DNA from: Eriocheir sinensis
Lineage: Eukaryota > Arthropoda > Malacostraca > Decapoda > Varunidae
DNA: 64,000 nt
NCBI RefSeq assembly: GCF_024679095.1
Contig: NC_066553.1
Span: 2,056,994-2,120,993 of the forward strand
Reading direction: 5' to 3'
This document shows positions 22,360-34,000 of this stretch, piece by piece; position 1 is the first letter of the stretch; every line of letters starts with the position of its first letter. The translations under genes and the position numbers were made by a program. The notes beneath the pieces are model-generated. The model saw only the letters and a list, made by a program, of their open reading frames with translations, ran no database searches and had not been told where the DNA came from.

Positions 22360-22820
22360 AATTAATATGGAGGGCAGAGGACGTATATTACCTAACGCCC
22401 AGCGGCTCCACATCCTCGAGGAATTTTGCCGACTTTCACGTCACTGAGAGTCCGAGAGCGCCATGTCGTCTGCAAGCCCCGGCGGTCATGACGATAAAGT
22501 AGACCATTTTGGGGCTGGTTTATGAGGTTTACAGGTTTTAATGGACTGTTTTTAATTAATGGGGTATGGTAGTCTGAGTGAGGGACTTAATGCTGCAAAT
22601 CATTAGTAGTCCCAGGGGTCATGGGGATAAAGTAAACCATTTGGGGGCAGGGTTTAATTGTTAATGGCTATGTTTTTTTATTAATTGTGTATGTTAGTCT
22701 ATTTAAAGGGCTTTAGATGATTATGTAGGGAATTATTAGAGCTTATCGTCTGTATCCTCCCGGCGGTCATGATGATAAAAGTAACCCATATTAGGGCTTT
22801 TTTTTTTAATATATGCGTAA
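22360..22820. repeat. Degenerate repeat with CGGCGGTCATGA motif, three units
   Basis: CGGTCATGACGATAAAGTAG at about 22483 recurs in variant form near 22615 and 22763. Confidence 0.6.
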
Positions 22821-23094
22821 TGGAGGGCTTCATATATTGCAACCCATTCTACTACCTGTAAAGAAATCTATTGTTTTAAAGGATTACAACTAGATGTATT
22901 AATTATAATTGTTTAAATAATTGCTTAGTGTACGGTAATCATATAATGGAGGGCTTCCGATGTTGCAATGTCCGCAAACACTTTAAAATTATTGAGTAAT
23001 GTAATTCAGTTGAAAAGACATTGTTTTACATATTTATTACTCGATGTTATCTGGTATTATTTTTTTTCCTGTGTTTATAATAATGCTCTCACGT

Positions 23095-23800
23095 CTGCTA
23101 GTGGTGCCAGATTGTCGTACTTAGAACCTCTTAGTTATCAGTTTCAGGCCCTAAAACTATCTCCTCCGCTTATTCAGGCCCTAAAACTATCTCCTCCGCT
23201 CCCAGTAACTAGATCCATTATGGGTATCGTTGAAATATTTGGTTATTGGTATCAGTAATAGCCAAGTGTCATGTGTTGAGCACGATAACATGTCAGCCCT
23301 GCAGCAGGCAATGTTTACGGTCAGATCAGTTTCAGGCCCTAAAAGTATCTCCGCTCCCAGTAACTAGATCCATTATAGGTATCGTTGAAATATTTGGTTA
23401 TTGGTATCGTTTTGTAATAGCCAAGTGTCAATCTCCGGTGACTGCAAAGTGGTGAGTACGATAACTTGTCAGCCCTATTCAGGCCCTAAAACTATCTCCT
23501 CCGCTCCCAGTAACTAGATCCATTATAGGTATCGTTGAAATATTTGGTTATTGGTATCGTTTTGTACTGCAACAATAAATTATCAATCAATAGGCAGAAT
23601 GTGTTGAGTACGATAACATGTCAGCCCTGTAGCAGGCAATGTTTATTCAGGCCCTAAAAAGTATCTCCTCCGCTCCCAGTAACTAGATCCATTATAGAAA
23701 TCGTTTAAATATTTGGTTATTGGTATCGTTTTGTAATAGGCAGAATGTGTTGAGTACGATAACATGTCAGCCCTGCAGCAGGCAATGTTTACGGTCAGTC
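23095..23800. repeat. Complex tandem repeat, about 150-175 bp, four units
   Basis: TCAGGCCCTAAAACTATCTC, CTCCCAGTAACTAGATCCAT and TTGAAATATTTGGTTATTGG recur at about 23143, 23330, 23475 and 23645. A hAT-type terminus (GTGCCAGATTGTCGTACTTA) begins the block at about 23104. A fragment recurs at 29080. Confidence 0.75.
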
Positions 23801-24030
23801 AGTCAGTCGTGTCCGGGCCGAGGGAAGGAAGGAGCGCCGCCGTCTCACATTTTCCACCCGCCTCCCGGCCGTCACCCAGGTACAGGTGTGTGAGACCATT
23901 GGTTCGTGATCGTGTCAGGGCCGGGCGTCACTACCTGCCTGTCACTAGTGTCCTGGGGCAGCGTGGAGGAGGTCCCGTGCCCTGCTGTCACTGCCGTGGG
24001 GGAAGGTCACCTGCCCGCCCCGTGACCCTG

Positions 24031-24236
24031 CTGACCTAAACACTCCCGTGACCTCTGACACCTGCTGACCTAAACCCTCCCATGACCCCTGACACCTGCT
24101 GACCTAAACACTCCTGTGACCCCTGACACCTGCTGACCTAAACACTCCCGTGACCCCTGACACCTGCTGACCTAAACACTCCCGTGACCCCTGACACCTG
24201 CTGATCTAAACACTCCTGTGACCCCTGACACCTGCT
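24031..24236. repeat. 34-bp minisatellite, left block
   Basis: About six copies of CTGACCTAAACACTCCCGTG plus ACCCCTGACACCTG. The array resumes at 28437 on the other side of a LINE. Confidence 0.92.
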
Positions 24237-24326
24237 GAGGTGTGTGGTGTGTGGTGGACGTGCCGTCCGTGAGCTCTTGAAATAAGGTCTTTAAAATTGT
24301 AATCTGAGTGGTAAACAAAGAGAAAC

Positions 24327-25154
24327 ATGGAGAATAAACGAATGGATGGTGGGACTGAGAGGAAACCTGCAGGCAGAACAACAACAGAAATATCTGAAGA
24401 GGAAAGGAAGGAAAGTACAGGGGATGTGTGTGGGAGATGCAGTAAAATGGTAAGAGAAAAGGATATGGCAATTCTATGTGATATATGTGAGACATGGTAC
24501 CATGCTAAGTGTGAAAAAATACCACCAGATGTTTATAAGTTTATGGTGGAAGAAGAGGCTGGATCTCAATTTACTTGGCATTGTATTTCCTGCACGAAAG
24601 GATGTGCCAAACTAAAATCATATATAGAAAAGCTGGAGAAGACACAAGCAGATTTAATTGAGAAACAGGAGATAATCCAGGTTGAGGTTCAGGAGATACG
24701 TGAAGCAGTCAAAGTGGATAAAGAAGTTCTTGATAATGTTACTGGTAGGGTGGGGGTTCTGGAGGCCAGGGTAATGACAGACAAGGAGAGTATGCAAGAT
24801 TTGAGTTCACGGATGGAAAGAGTTGAAATGAATTTATCAGACTTGAAGGAGTCAACCAAAAAAGAGATGAAGGAAGGAGAGAGGACATATGGGGAACATC
24901 AGGTGTCTCAGGGAATACAGAAAGAAATGGATATGAATACAGTATTTGAGGAACTAAATGATAAGAAGAAGAGGGAAAATAACATTGTGGTATACAATGT
25001 TCCAGAGTGTGACTCAAGTATGTTTCAGGAAAGAATTAAACATGACAGACAGATTATGAAACAAATTTTGAATGCATGTGGGATTCATGAAGAGAAGATG
25101 GCAAGAGTGGTAAGGCTCGGGAAAAGAAGGAAGACAGAGGAAGGCCCGTCCTAA
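24327..25154 (+). pseudogene. LINE ORF1 with PHD finger and coiled coil (frameshifted)
   Basis: 275 codons from ATG 24327. Cys/His ligands C35, C38, C51, C54, H59, C62, C86 and C89 form a C4HC3 PHD finger (CGRCSKMV, CDICETWYHAKC, WHCISC). Residues about 95-190 are a coiled coil, and an RRM-like start follows (ENNIVVYNVPECDSS). Such ORF1 proteins bind the element's RNA. The frame ends prematurely at TAA 25152-25154 through an apparent single-base change; the same protein continues in the next frame (PVLTVLTDPEVRNDLFRN). Confidence 0.8.
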
Positions 25155-25156
25155 CT

Positions 25157-28100
25157 GTGTTGACTGATCCAGAAGTGAGAAATGATTTATTTAGAAACGT
25201 TAAAGAATTGGCCAAGGATGACAACTTGAAGAACTTTAGAGTGGCCTATGACTTAACCAGGAGGGAAAGACAATTGGATCAGGACTTGTTGGAAAAGCAA
25301 AAACTTAACGGAGACAGGGAAGGGGAAGCATGTGGTCAGAGGTCCACCCTGGAACAGAAGAGTTGTCAAGGTGGAGGAGCAAGGGTCACGGCCAGTGTAG
25401 AAGATAATGTTGGTACACTAGGGGTTGGTGGTGTAAAAAATGTAAATAGTAAGTTTATTGTTATGTTTACAAATGTGGATGTATATACTTGTGATAAGAT
25501 TTTGGAATTGAAGTTATTACTGGATACCATGAGTGAAAAACCAAGTGTGATTGCTTTATCTGAAGTTAAACCAAAGCATTTTAGATACAAGAGAAATATA
25601 GTAGAATATAATATTGATGGATATGAGATAGAGGAAACTAATATCTTTGGTAATGTTGGCAGAGGTCTACTGATATATGTGAAAAATGGTATCACATATA
25701 ACAAGGTTGATTTAGTCTCAAATTTTTGTGAATATTGCTGTTTGGAAATTGTGCTTCAAGGAGAAAAGATAATTTTAACATTAATATACAGGAGTCCAAA
25801 CAGCCTGGAGAGAAACAATCATTTGCTTCTAGATCTGTTTCAAAAGATGAATGAGATGAAAGCAACTTATAAGATTATAACTGGGGATTTTAATTTGCCA
25901 CAAATAAATTGGGAAAATTACACCACTAACACTGGAATAAATGATTTTGGAACTACATTCATGGAGAAGGTGCGTGATTGCTTTTTGATGCAACATGTGA
26001 AGGATGTTACCAGGATGAGAGGAGAACATATGGGTAACACTCTGGACTTGTTCTTCACTAATGAAGAGTCAATTGTGGAAGAAGTTATGATTGGGAATCC
26101 TTTGGGGAGAAGTGACCATGCCGTGATTCACGCTGTGTGTGACATGGAGGAGACTCTGGCTCAAGAAAAGAAGACAATTTATTTGTATGAAAAAGCCGAT
26201 TATGAGTTGTTGAGAAGGGAACTGGAGATAGACTGGAAGGAATACTTATCTGATGCTACTAATATAGAAGAAATGTGGAGTAAATTCAAGTCAAAGTTAC
26301 ATGTTGCAATAGAAAAGAGTGTGCCTACAAGAAGGATAGGGAATTTTAAGCAATACAGGAAGAGGACAAATGAAAATTTACAAATGAACAAGAAATTGTG
26401 GTCTAAGATAAAAAGAAAACAGAGGTTATGGATGAGAATGAAATCTTTAAAAGGGAATTTGAATGCATTCAGCAGGACAATGTATATGGAGACCGAGAAA
26501 GAGTACAGGAGACTGAACAATCAAATCAGAAAAGAAACACGAAATGCTGTGAAGGTTAAGGAAAAAGAAATAGCTAAAAACGTAAAAGAGAATCCCAAAG
26601 TATTCTGGAAATATGTCCAGAGTAAGGTAAAAAGTAAACCAAGGATTCCTGACTTACAAAAGGGCATTGCTGAAGATGGTAAAACTGAAAATGAATCGGA
26701 GAAAGTTGAAATTTTAGCAGAACAATTTTCAAAAGTCTTTGTGGAAGAGCCAAAAGGCAAAGTGCCAGACTGTGAAGTGAAGAGTATACCAACCTTGACT
26801 CATCTAGAAATTACTAAAGTAAAAATTAAAAAGATCATTGAAAATCTAAAAAAGCATAAATCACCTGGACCTGATGGGATACACCCTAGAATCATAAAGG
26901 AGGCTATGGAACAACTATTAGTGCCCTTAGAAATACTTTATCAATACTCCTTTACACACAAGGAACTCCTCAGGATTGGCTCATTGCACATATTACTCCC
27001 ATATAAAAAGGGTGCCAAGTGTATCCCAGAAAACTATAGACCAGTCAGCTTGACAAGTGTCATATGTAAGATTTTTGAGACTATAATAAGGGAGGAGATA
27101 ATGACGCACATGAGATCATATAATTTGTTTAGTGAAAAACAATATGGATTTATCCCGGGACGGTCAACGGTGCTCCAACTCATAAAAGTTATGGACAAGT
27201 GGACTGAAACTATTGATGATGGTTATGCAATTGATGTAATATATTGCGATTTTATGAAGGCATTTGATAAAGTGGCACATAAAAGGCTTATAAGTAAAAT
27301 TAAGAGTTATGGAGTTGGAAAAGAGTACCAGGAATGGATTACAGCTTTTCTAACACAGAGAAAACAAAGAGTGGTGGTGAAGGGGGAAATGTCAAGTTGG
27401 AAGCCAGTGATAAGTGGAGTGCCGCAGGGGTCTGTTCTCGGGCCATTGCTGTTTGTAATATTCATAAATGATCTCCCTGATAAAATATCAAATGATAGTG
27501 AAGTATATATGTATGCGGATGATACTAAGATCTTTAGATGCATTAAAGAAGAAGATGACTGTCGGAAGTTGCAGCAAGATGTGTTAGACTTATATTCATG
27601 GAGTGAAAATGGTTATTAAGATTTCATCCAGACAAATGCAAATACATGAGAATAGGAAGAACATCTGTTGAAGATCAAGGATATCACATGGAGAAACAGT
27701 TAATGAGGATTACTACAGAGAAAGATGGGTGTCATTATAAACAATAAACTAAGTTGTGCTGACCATCTAGTAGAAAAGTAAATAAAGCCAATAATTTAGT
27801 GGGAATAATTAGAAGAACTTTTGTTTCATTGGATTCTGAAATATTTAAATCCTTGTTTAAGGCACTGGTAAGGCCATGCATTGAATCGCCAACCAAGTAT
27901 GGAGTCCTTACTTGGTGAAAGACATTGAAATTGTGGAAAACGTTCAGCGAAGGGCTACTAGGATGGTGCCTGAACTCAAGGGACTTTCCTACGAAGAGAG
28001 ACTGAGGAAGCTGAGACTGCCCACACTGGCATATAGAAGAGCAAGGGGAGATCTAATTGAGGCCTATAAGATACTCACTGGGAAATATGATGATGCATGT

Positions 28101-28391
28101 ACCAGAGGAATATTGAAACTTAGAGAAGAAAGCAGGAGTAGGGGAAATTCATTGAAACTGTTTAAGTCAAGATCACGGTTGGATGTAAGGAAGTATGCTT
28201 TCCCAAGTAGAGTAGTGAATAATTGGAATCAACTGCCTGAGTGGGTGGTGACGGCAACAACAGTGATTCAGTTTGAATCCAGACTCGATCAATTCTGGGC
28301 TAACCAAGATTTGAAATATAATTACAAGGCTCAAATCGTCCACCACACACTGCCACAAGTTGTTAACGTAGATCTGGAGTCACAGGCGTAA
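25157..28391 (+). pseudogene. LINE endonuclease/reverse transcriptase region (broken)
   Basis: An 820-codon open frame (25157-27619) contains the end of ORF1, then an endonuclease/exonuclease/phosphatase domain (IALSEVKPKHF, ITGDFNLPQINW, GRSDHAVIH) and a reverse transcriptase. RT motifs are SPGPDGIHPR, NYRPVSLTS, YCDFMKAFDK, SGVPQGSVLGP and the active-site YADD at about 27512-27523. It stops at 27619 after WSENGY. The remaining C-terminal domain is shifted and intact again at 27912-28391 (NVQRRATRMVPEL, AYKILTGKYDD, FPSRVVNNWNQLPEWVV). ORF1 and the enzymatic domains share one frame with no stop between them. Confidence 0.88.
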
Positions 28392-28436
28392 GCCTCTTCC
28401 AGGAGGTCTTCTGTAAGTATCTGTAAGTATCTGTGA

Positions 28437-28620
28437 CCCCTGGCACCTGCTGACTTAAACACTCCTGTGACCCCTGACCCTGCTGACTTAAACACTCCTG
28501 TGACCCCTGGCACCTGCTGACTTAAACACTCCTGTGACCCCTGACCCTGCTGACTTAAACACTCCTGTGACCCCTGACACCTGCTGACTTAAACACTCCT
28601 GTGACCCCTGACACCTGGCC
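28437..28620. repeat. 34-bp minisatellite, right block
   Basis: About five copies of the same unit as 24031-24236 (CTGACTTAAACACTCCTGTG, ACCCCTGACACCTG), with some shorter CCTGACCCTG variants. Confidence 0.92.
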
Positions 28621-28645
28621 TGACCCACATGGCACGGTGTGGAGG

Positions 28646-28762
28646 GTCACGGCAGTGTTTGAGAAGAGTGCCTCGCGGGTCTATAATGAGTTACCCGGGG
28701 ACGTTAAGAACAGTGACAGTCTGGCGGTCTTCAAGAAAGCGCTGGACTCACTTATTCACTAA
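28646..28762 (+). pseudogene. LINE ORF2 C-terminal remnant (second element)
   Basis: The frame reads VTAVFEKSASRVYNELPGDV, KNSDSLAVFKKALDSLIH and stop. The R-x-Y-N-x-L-P and F-K-x-x-L-D pattern is the usual end of Jockey/CR1-type ORF2 proteins. It is immediately followed by a LINE-tail/SINE-like element. Confidence 0.75.
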
Positions 28763-28934
28763 ATCTTATGACTTAACAAATATGAGGGTTGAGGACAACT
28801 TTAGGTCTTAGGATCTTTCTTTCGGTCACCTCTTTTAATTCTTTTTTGGGAGCAGCGAGTAGCGAGCTTTTTTTTATTGTTTTCTTTTTTTGTGTGTGCC
28901 CTTGAGCTGCCTCCTTTGTTGTAAAAAAAAAAGG
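28763..28934 (+). mobile_element. 3' UTR of the LINE remnant = dispersed 'LINE-tail' element
   Basis: After the ORF2 stop comes about 50 bp, then CTTTCTTTCGGTCACCTC, GGGAGCAGCGAGTAGCGAGC, a T-rich tract, GCCCTTGAGCTGCCTCC and poly-A. This is the same short element scattered elsewhere in the window, here joined to coding sequence. Confidence 0.75.
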
Positions 28935-29261
28935 GTGCTAATATTACTGTTATAATGTAAGCGGCCCTGTGGAGCGCTCATCAACGCTGAAACTGAAACC
29001 TCATCAAAGGTAAACGGTAAACGGTACAAGCAGGCATACACTGAGGGCAGCCCTGATTGCTGTGGTCACTCACCTGTCTCCTCCACTCCCAGTAACTAGA
29101 TTCATTATAGGTATCGTTGAAATGTTTGGTCATTCTTGGGTGACACCATATTTTCTGATAGATTTTACCCTGCTGATCATCACTTAGATAACCACATGTT
29201 ACAGATTAGGAATGACTAATTTCTGAGACATGAACAATTAGTGAAGCAGCAATGGGTTACT

Positions 29262-29575
29262 ATTTTAGCTGCAATGAGTTACCAAACTTTACAGTGATAG
29301 GTTACTATGTATTTTAGTTGCAATGAATTACCAAACATTACGGTGATAGGTTACGGTGTATTTTAGCTGCAATGAGTTACCAAACTTTGCAGTGATAGGT
29401 TACGGTGTATTTTAGCTGCAATGAGTTACCAAACTTTACGGTGATAGGTTACTGTGTATTTTAGCTGCAATGAGTTACCAAACTTTGCAGTGATAGGTTA
29501 CTGTGTATTTTAGCTGCAATGAGTTACCAAACTTTGCAGTGATAGGTTACTGTGTATTTTAGCTGCAATGAGTCA
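29262..29575. repeat. 49-bp minisatellite, about six units
   Basis: Unit AGCTGCAATGAGTTACCAAA + CTTTGCAGTGATAGGTTACT + GTGTATTTT with few substitutions. Confidence 0.92.
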
Positions 29576-30880
29576 CTATCCTTAGCGGTGAGAGGCTACT
29601 CTATATTTGATTTTTTATGTAGGGTTCTGTTAGCGCAAGAGAACATAGCACAGGTTTGTGATAGTCTGCAGTAGTTACTATTTGAGCCACAATAGTTTAC
29701 TACTTCAGCAGCCATAAGTTGCCATCAGTCAGGGTAACATTAGGACGTCTTAGTGTGTGTGAGAGTGTGGGGTCATGGCACCTTGCTTTCTTCTCAGGGC
29801 CAGAATTGCCATCTACCAATTTTGTCGCTAGATGATAAAGGAAAGAAAATATATAAGAGCCCCCGAATAAAACCTAACAGATAGCAGCCTTTCACCATAA
29901 TATTGTTGGACTATTGCTGCTAAGTAAGTAACCTATTGCCCTTATGAATAGAGAGGGAGGGAGAAAAGAAGGGAGGCTCATCTCTCCCACATCCAGTACC
30001 ACGCCTATGAATGTAACCTTGGGTCGAAGGGGCCGTGGAAAGTTGTTATAAGCAGGACCCTGTGTTTGCATCCATGAGACCTCGGATATGATGCAAAAGA
30101 ATTTAGGTACGATATTTTTTTACATAGGTATTATCAGGATTATTTGTCATGCATGGTGTCATAAAGATATAAACAAGATAAGATTAGATCATCTAGTATG
30201 CTTCATTGAGTCAGAATATAATGAATAACTTTTTTTTGAACACATAAGCATTCTATTAACATCTGTATATTTAAAATTCATAGGTGTCGCTCCTGTAGTG
30301 TGTTTCAACCCCTGTGAGTACTTTCTTTCCTGCTGTGGAAGGCTGAAGGTTTGTTTGTTGGTCTGGCTGTGCATCTCCTTGACTTGATTGGGTGACTCAC
30401 TAACCGCGTGTGTGCTCCTGACCCTGCCTGCTCTTGAGTCATGTTGTGGTACTTAGTCCAACACTCATGGTTTTTGTTCATACCGAGTCGTTAATTTTCT
30501 ACCGTCTTATCGCTGCAGGGAAACCAAGAGAGAGTGCGAGCTGTGATTTGAATTTCTCTTCCTTACGATCTTAATTATACCGAGTCACATTAATGTCCTA
30601 TCGTCTATTGCTGCAGGAGTATCACCTTCCACTTGTCTCTGAACCATCGAACATCTACCATCCCTCACACATGCATACAGTGACCAAAATTAAATAGAAC
30701 CAAAAATAACAACCTTAAACAATCATTCCTTTTTGCTATGGTAGGAGGACGAGGAGGAGGAGGAGGAGAGGGGCCATGTGATGTGATATGATGTGTTGCT
30801 ATGTGCTGCATGCCATGTGTGATATAACTGCACCCCCACACACACACACACCTCACCCCCCCTTCCCCACCTCCCTCCTC
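29576..30880. other. No gene recognised (29.6-30.9 kb), upstream of CYLD
   Basis: AT-rich DNA becoming GC-rich toward 30.9 kb, with a (GAG)n-like run near 30745-30770 and an (AC)n run near 30838-30852. It probably contains the CYLD promoter, but no core element stands out. Confidence 0.45.
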
Positions 30881-30998
30881 CAGCCCAGGCCACAGTGCCG
30901 CGCCTCCCCTCTCCCCTCCCTAGTGTGTGACGAGAGCTGTGTCTGTCGCCCCCTTTCAGACCCATGTAACACAGCTCCCCGCCACCACCGCCGCCGCC
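30880..30998 (+). promoter_or_regulatory. CYLD 5' UTR region with a start-stop uORF
   Basis: GC-rich segment before the CYLD start codon. CCCCCTTTCAG ending at 30959 could be the acceptor of a 5' UTR intron. ATGTAA at 30964-30969 is a minimal start-stop upstream reading frame 35 nt before the main ATG. The main start context is GCCGCCATGG, near-optimal for initiation. Confidence 0.5.
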
Positions 30999-31044
30999 AT
31001 GGAGGGAGGAGGCCGCCGCAAGCTTCACGGCAGCGGTGGAAAAG
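30999..31044 (+). CDS. CYLD: CYLD exon 1
   Basis: ATG at 30999 in a strong context (GCCGCCATGG). It encodes [15 protein letters not shown] and ends AAAG|GTGGGT in phase 1. This start is chosen because it joins exon 2 in phase without a stop. An additional upstream coding exon cannot be excluded. Confidence 0.75.
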
Positions 31045-34000
31045 GTGGGTGTGCTCTAGGGGGGGGGAGGGGAGCAGGGATTGTTCGTGGATGTCTGGGA
31101 GAAAGAAGGTTGATTTTCTATGAGTGTGTATGTGTGTGTGTGTGTTGGATTTTGATTTGCGACTGTGTATATGTGTGTTTGTGTGTGTGTGTGTGGGGGG
31201 GGGGGGAGGCAAGTATGGTAAGGGTCAGGTATTGCTTGGGGACAGATAAGCAAGATTAGTATGAGTCTCCAGGTTCAGGCAAAAAACACACTACACACTA
31301 AGGCTCTTCCAGACACACAATCTTACTTAATCCTCCGTAGTACCATAGAGGAACAGAGAACATTAAACTTATAGTGATAAAAATTTGCTACATATAATTT
31401 ATCATGATTTTAATGTATTTTTTATAGTCTGAATTAGAAAAAATGCCTTCTTGTTTATCCGTGTTTGAGTGTCATCATTAGTAATCGTGAAGGGAAAGTT
31501 TGTACTGTTCCATTTTCTGAGTGAGTAACTGCCTGGATCTACACCTTCACGTCAGGAGGGAGTGACGAGTGTGCGCTGAGTGTCGGGGACAACGTGGTGT
31601 GGCTGAGTGACGACTACCCCGAGCTGGGCGTGGTGCAGTGGACCGGCAAGCTGTCCGAGAGCTCCGGCTGGATGGTGGGCGTGGAGTTTGTGAGTGGCTG
31701 CACGACCTGTTTGTTTACTGTCAAGGAAGCAGCTCAACGGCAAAAGTATATCAAAAAAGTCCGCCAATCTTTGCTCCTATAAAGAAAGTAGAAATGAGTG
31801 GCCATAAGCGAGGGGGGGTTTCATGGTGCAGTGGTTAGCACACTCGACTCACAACCGAGAGAGCCTGGGTTCGATTCCCGGGCGGAGTGGAAAAATTTTG
31901 GCGGCTTTTCCGATACCCTACGCCCCTGTCCACCCAGCAGTGAATGGGTACCAGGTATTAATCAGGGGTTGTGTCCCATCTCCTGGGGTCTGTTCCCTTC
32001 TATGATTCCTTCCCTCTGCCTCTCTCCGGCATATGACCACAGGTGTTGCGCCGACTAAACCAAACTTTCCAACTTTCCTCTTCCTTTTATGATTTGCCTT
32101 CCTCTTTTTCCTTTTTTAATTTGTTTTCTTGTCTTTTTATGGTTTGTCTTTCTCTTCTGTTTATGACATGTCTTCCTCTTCCTTCCAGTGGGTCTCATAG
32201 TCACTGAAATACTCCCATGTACATAACAAAGCATCTCTCACTTAGGACAACCCCGTCGGGAATGATAAACACAAGGTGAACGGCCGGCCGCTCTTTGACG
32301 CCGAACCAAACCACGGGTCGCTGCTGCCCGTCAACAGCCTCATGCGCACCGAGGACCTACTGGGTAAAGAGGCCTGCTCGGCGGACCACGGCGGCCGCCC
32401 TCCACCACCACCACCACCAAGCAATAAACGGCCAGCCCACGTCATTGCAAAGGTAAGTGTTGCATCCCCCTTCCTACTTTCCTTCTCTTCTTTACTTACT
32501 TTTCCTGTACCGTGGCATCCTTGCTCTAAAGTGAAGGTTACTAAACTGACCCACCATGAATGACAGCCTAAATTAACCTGGTAGCTGTGGGGATCGTGTT
32601 TTTCAAAGGCCCCTCTAAGCAAGAAAAAAAAATCATCACTCACACAAACCATTTCATAATATATATCAACGCATTTGTGATCAGTTAATGCATCATCTAT
32701 TTTTGGGGGGGTTTATATAGTGGGGAAATTTTGGCCCGTCGCTGGTACCGGGTTAAATAGGCCTTTTGTTGCTTTGTTCCTCTGTGGTTATGAGAGAGGC
32801 TGGATGGGTCAGGGATCAGGAGTAAAGGCTTGGATACTTTCCCTATACCATGCCATCTTTGCTCCAAGTTGAAGGTCACGAAATGGACCGAACATGTCTG
32901 ACAGTTTAAATCTAATGTGCCTGGTGATGTTTTGTCCCTCTGGTAATAAGGGAGGCTGGATGGGGCAGTAATAAGGGTCAGGGGTCAGGAGTTAGTGCGC
33001 AAATACTCTCCTTGTACCGCGCCATATTTGCTCTTGAGTTGAAAGTAACGGACTTGACCCAATGTGAAAGCCTGCCTGAATTTGATGGGCCTTCCGCTGT
33101 GTTCTTCCTCTTTGTTGGTAAGGGAGGCTGGACGAGGTATTAACATGGGTCACTTTCCTTTAACTTCATTGCCGAAATTGACCTCTCTTTCGGCCACCTC
33201 TTTTGATTATTTTTTGTAGGAGCAGCGAGTAGCGGGCTTTTTTTATTATTATTTCTTTTTTTGTGCCCTTGAGCTGTCTCCTTTGTTGAGGAAAAAAATT
33301 GGGTCTTGTTGATGAAATGTCTCTACTTTTTGACCCTTCAGAGTGACAATCAGCTGGGGAGTGATATGACCAGCATGACGCCCTTCCACATGCTGGCCTA
33401 CGAGCACCTCACCACCCCCGGCAGCCAGCGAGGCTCTGCACCGCCGCCGCCCTACAATGACAAGGAGTGGGAGCTGCTGCCTCACATGACATACGGGCAG
33501 AAGAACATGAGTATCAACAAGGTGAGAGAGAAGTACAGAGAAGGAAGACTACCTCCTAAGAACAAGGGAAGAGAAGGGGAGGAACGGAAGGAAAGGTAGA
33601 GAAAAGGAAGAATAAGGAAGTGGAGGAAGAGAAGGGAAGGGAGCGGAAGGAAAGGTAGAGAAAGGGAAGGCAAGGGAAAGGAAGGGAAGAGAGGGGAAGG
33701 GAAGGGAAAGAGAGGGAAGAGAAGGAAAAGGAAGGGAAGGGAGAGGGAAAGGCAGGGAAGAGAAAGGAGAGGAACGGAAAGGAAGGGAAGGGCTGACACT
33801 GGTTAAGGCTCGTATGGCCTAGGAGGCTTCCATGTTGTAGGAGTTCCCAATGAAGTTGAGAAGTAAAACTCACTTAATATTCCCTTCTCATATCCACTTC
33901 CACTCCACACCTGTTACCATAAACCTGAAATATCTTTTACTTTTATATATTTGTTCATTTAATATTTTCACAGCAAGGGAGGCAGCTCAAGGGAATAAAC

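Larger units (their letters stand above)
24237..28436 (+). mobile_element. Nearly full-length CR1/Jockey-like LINE, inactivated
   Basis: An approximately 4.2-kb non-LTR retrotransposon inserted between two blocks of the same 34-bp minisatellite. The order is a short 5' region, PHD finger, coiled coil, RRM-like ORF1 C-terminus, apurinic-type endonuclease, reverse transcriptase and C-terminal domain. It ends with a short tandem tail of TCTGTAAGTA-type repeats (28411-28432), a CR1-like 3' end. There are at least two frame disruptions: near 25150, and after 27619. Confidence 0.88.

Noticed and set aside
30788..31259. Several overlapping frames around the CYLD first exon
   Set aside because: GC-rich and (GT)n composition keeps frames open; only the short ATG exon at 30999-31044 fits the CYLD splice phases.
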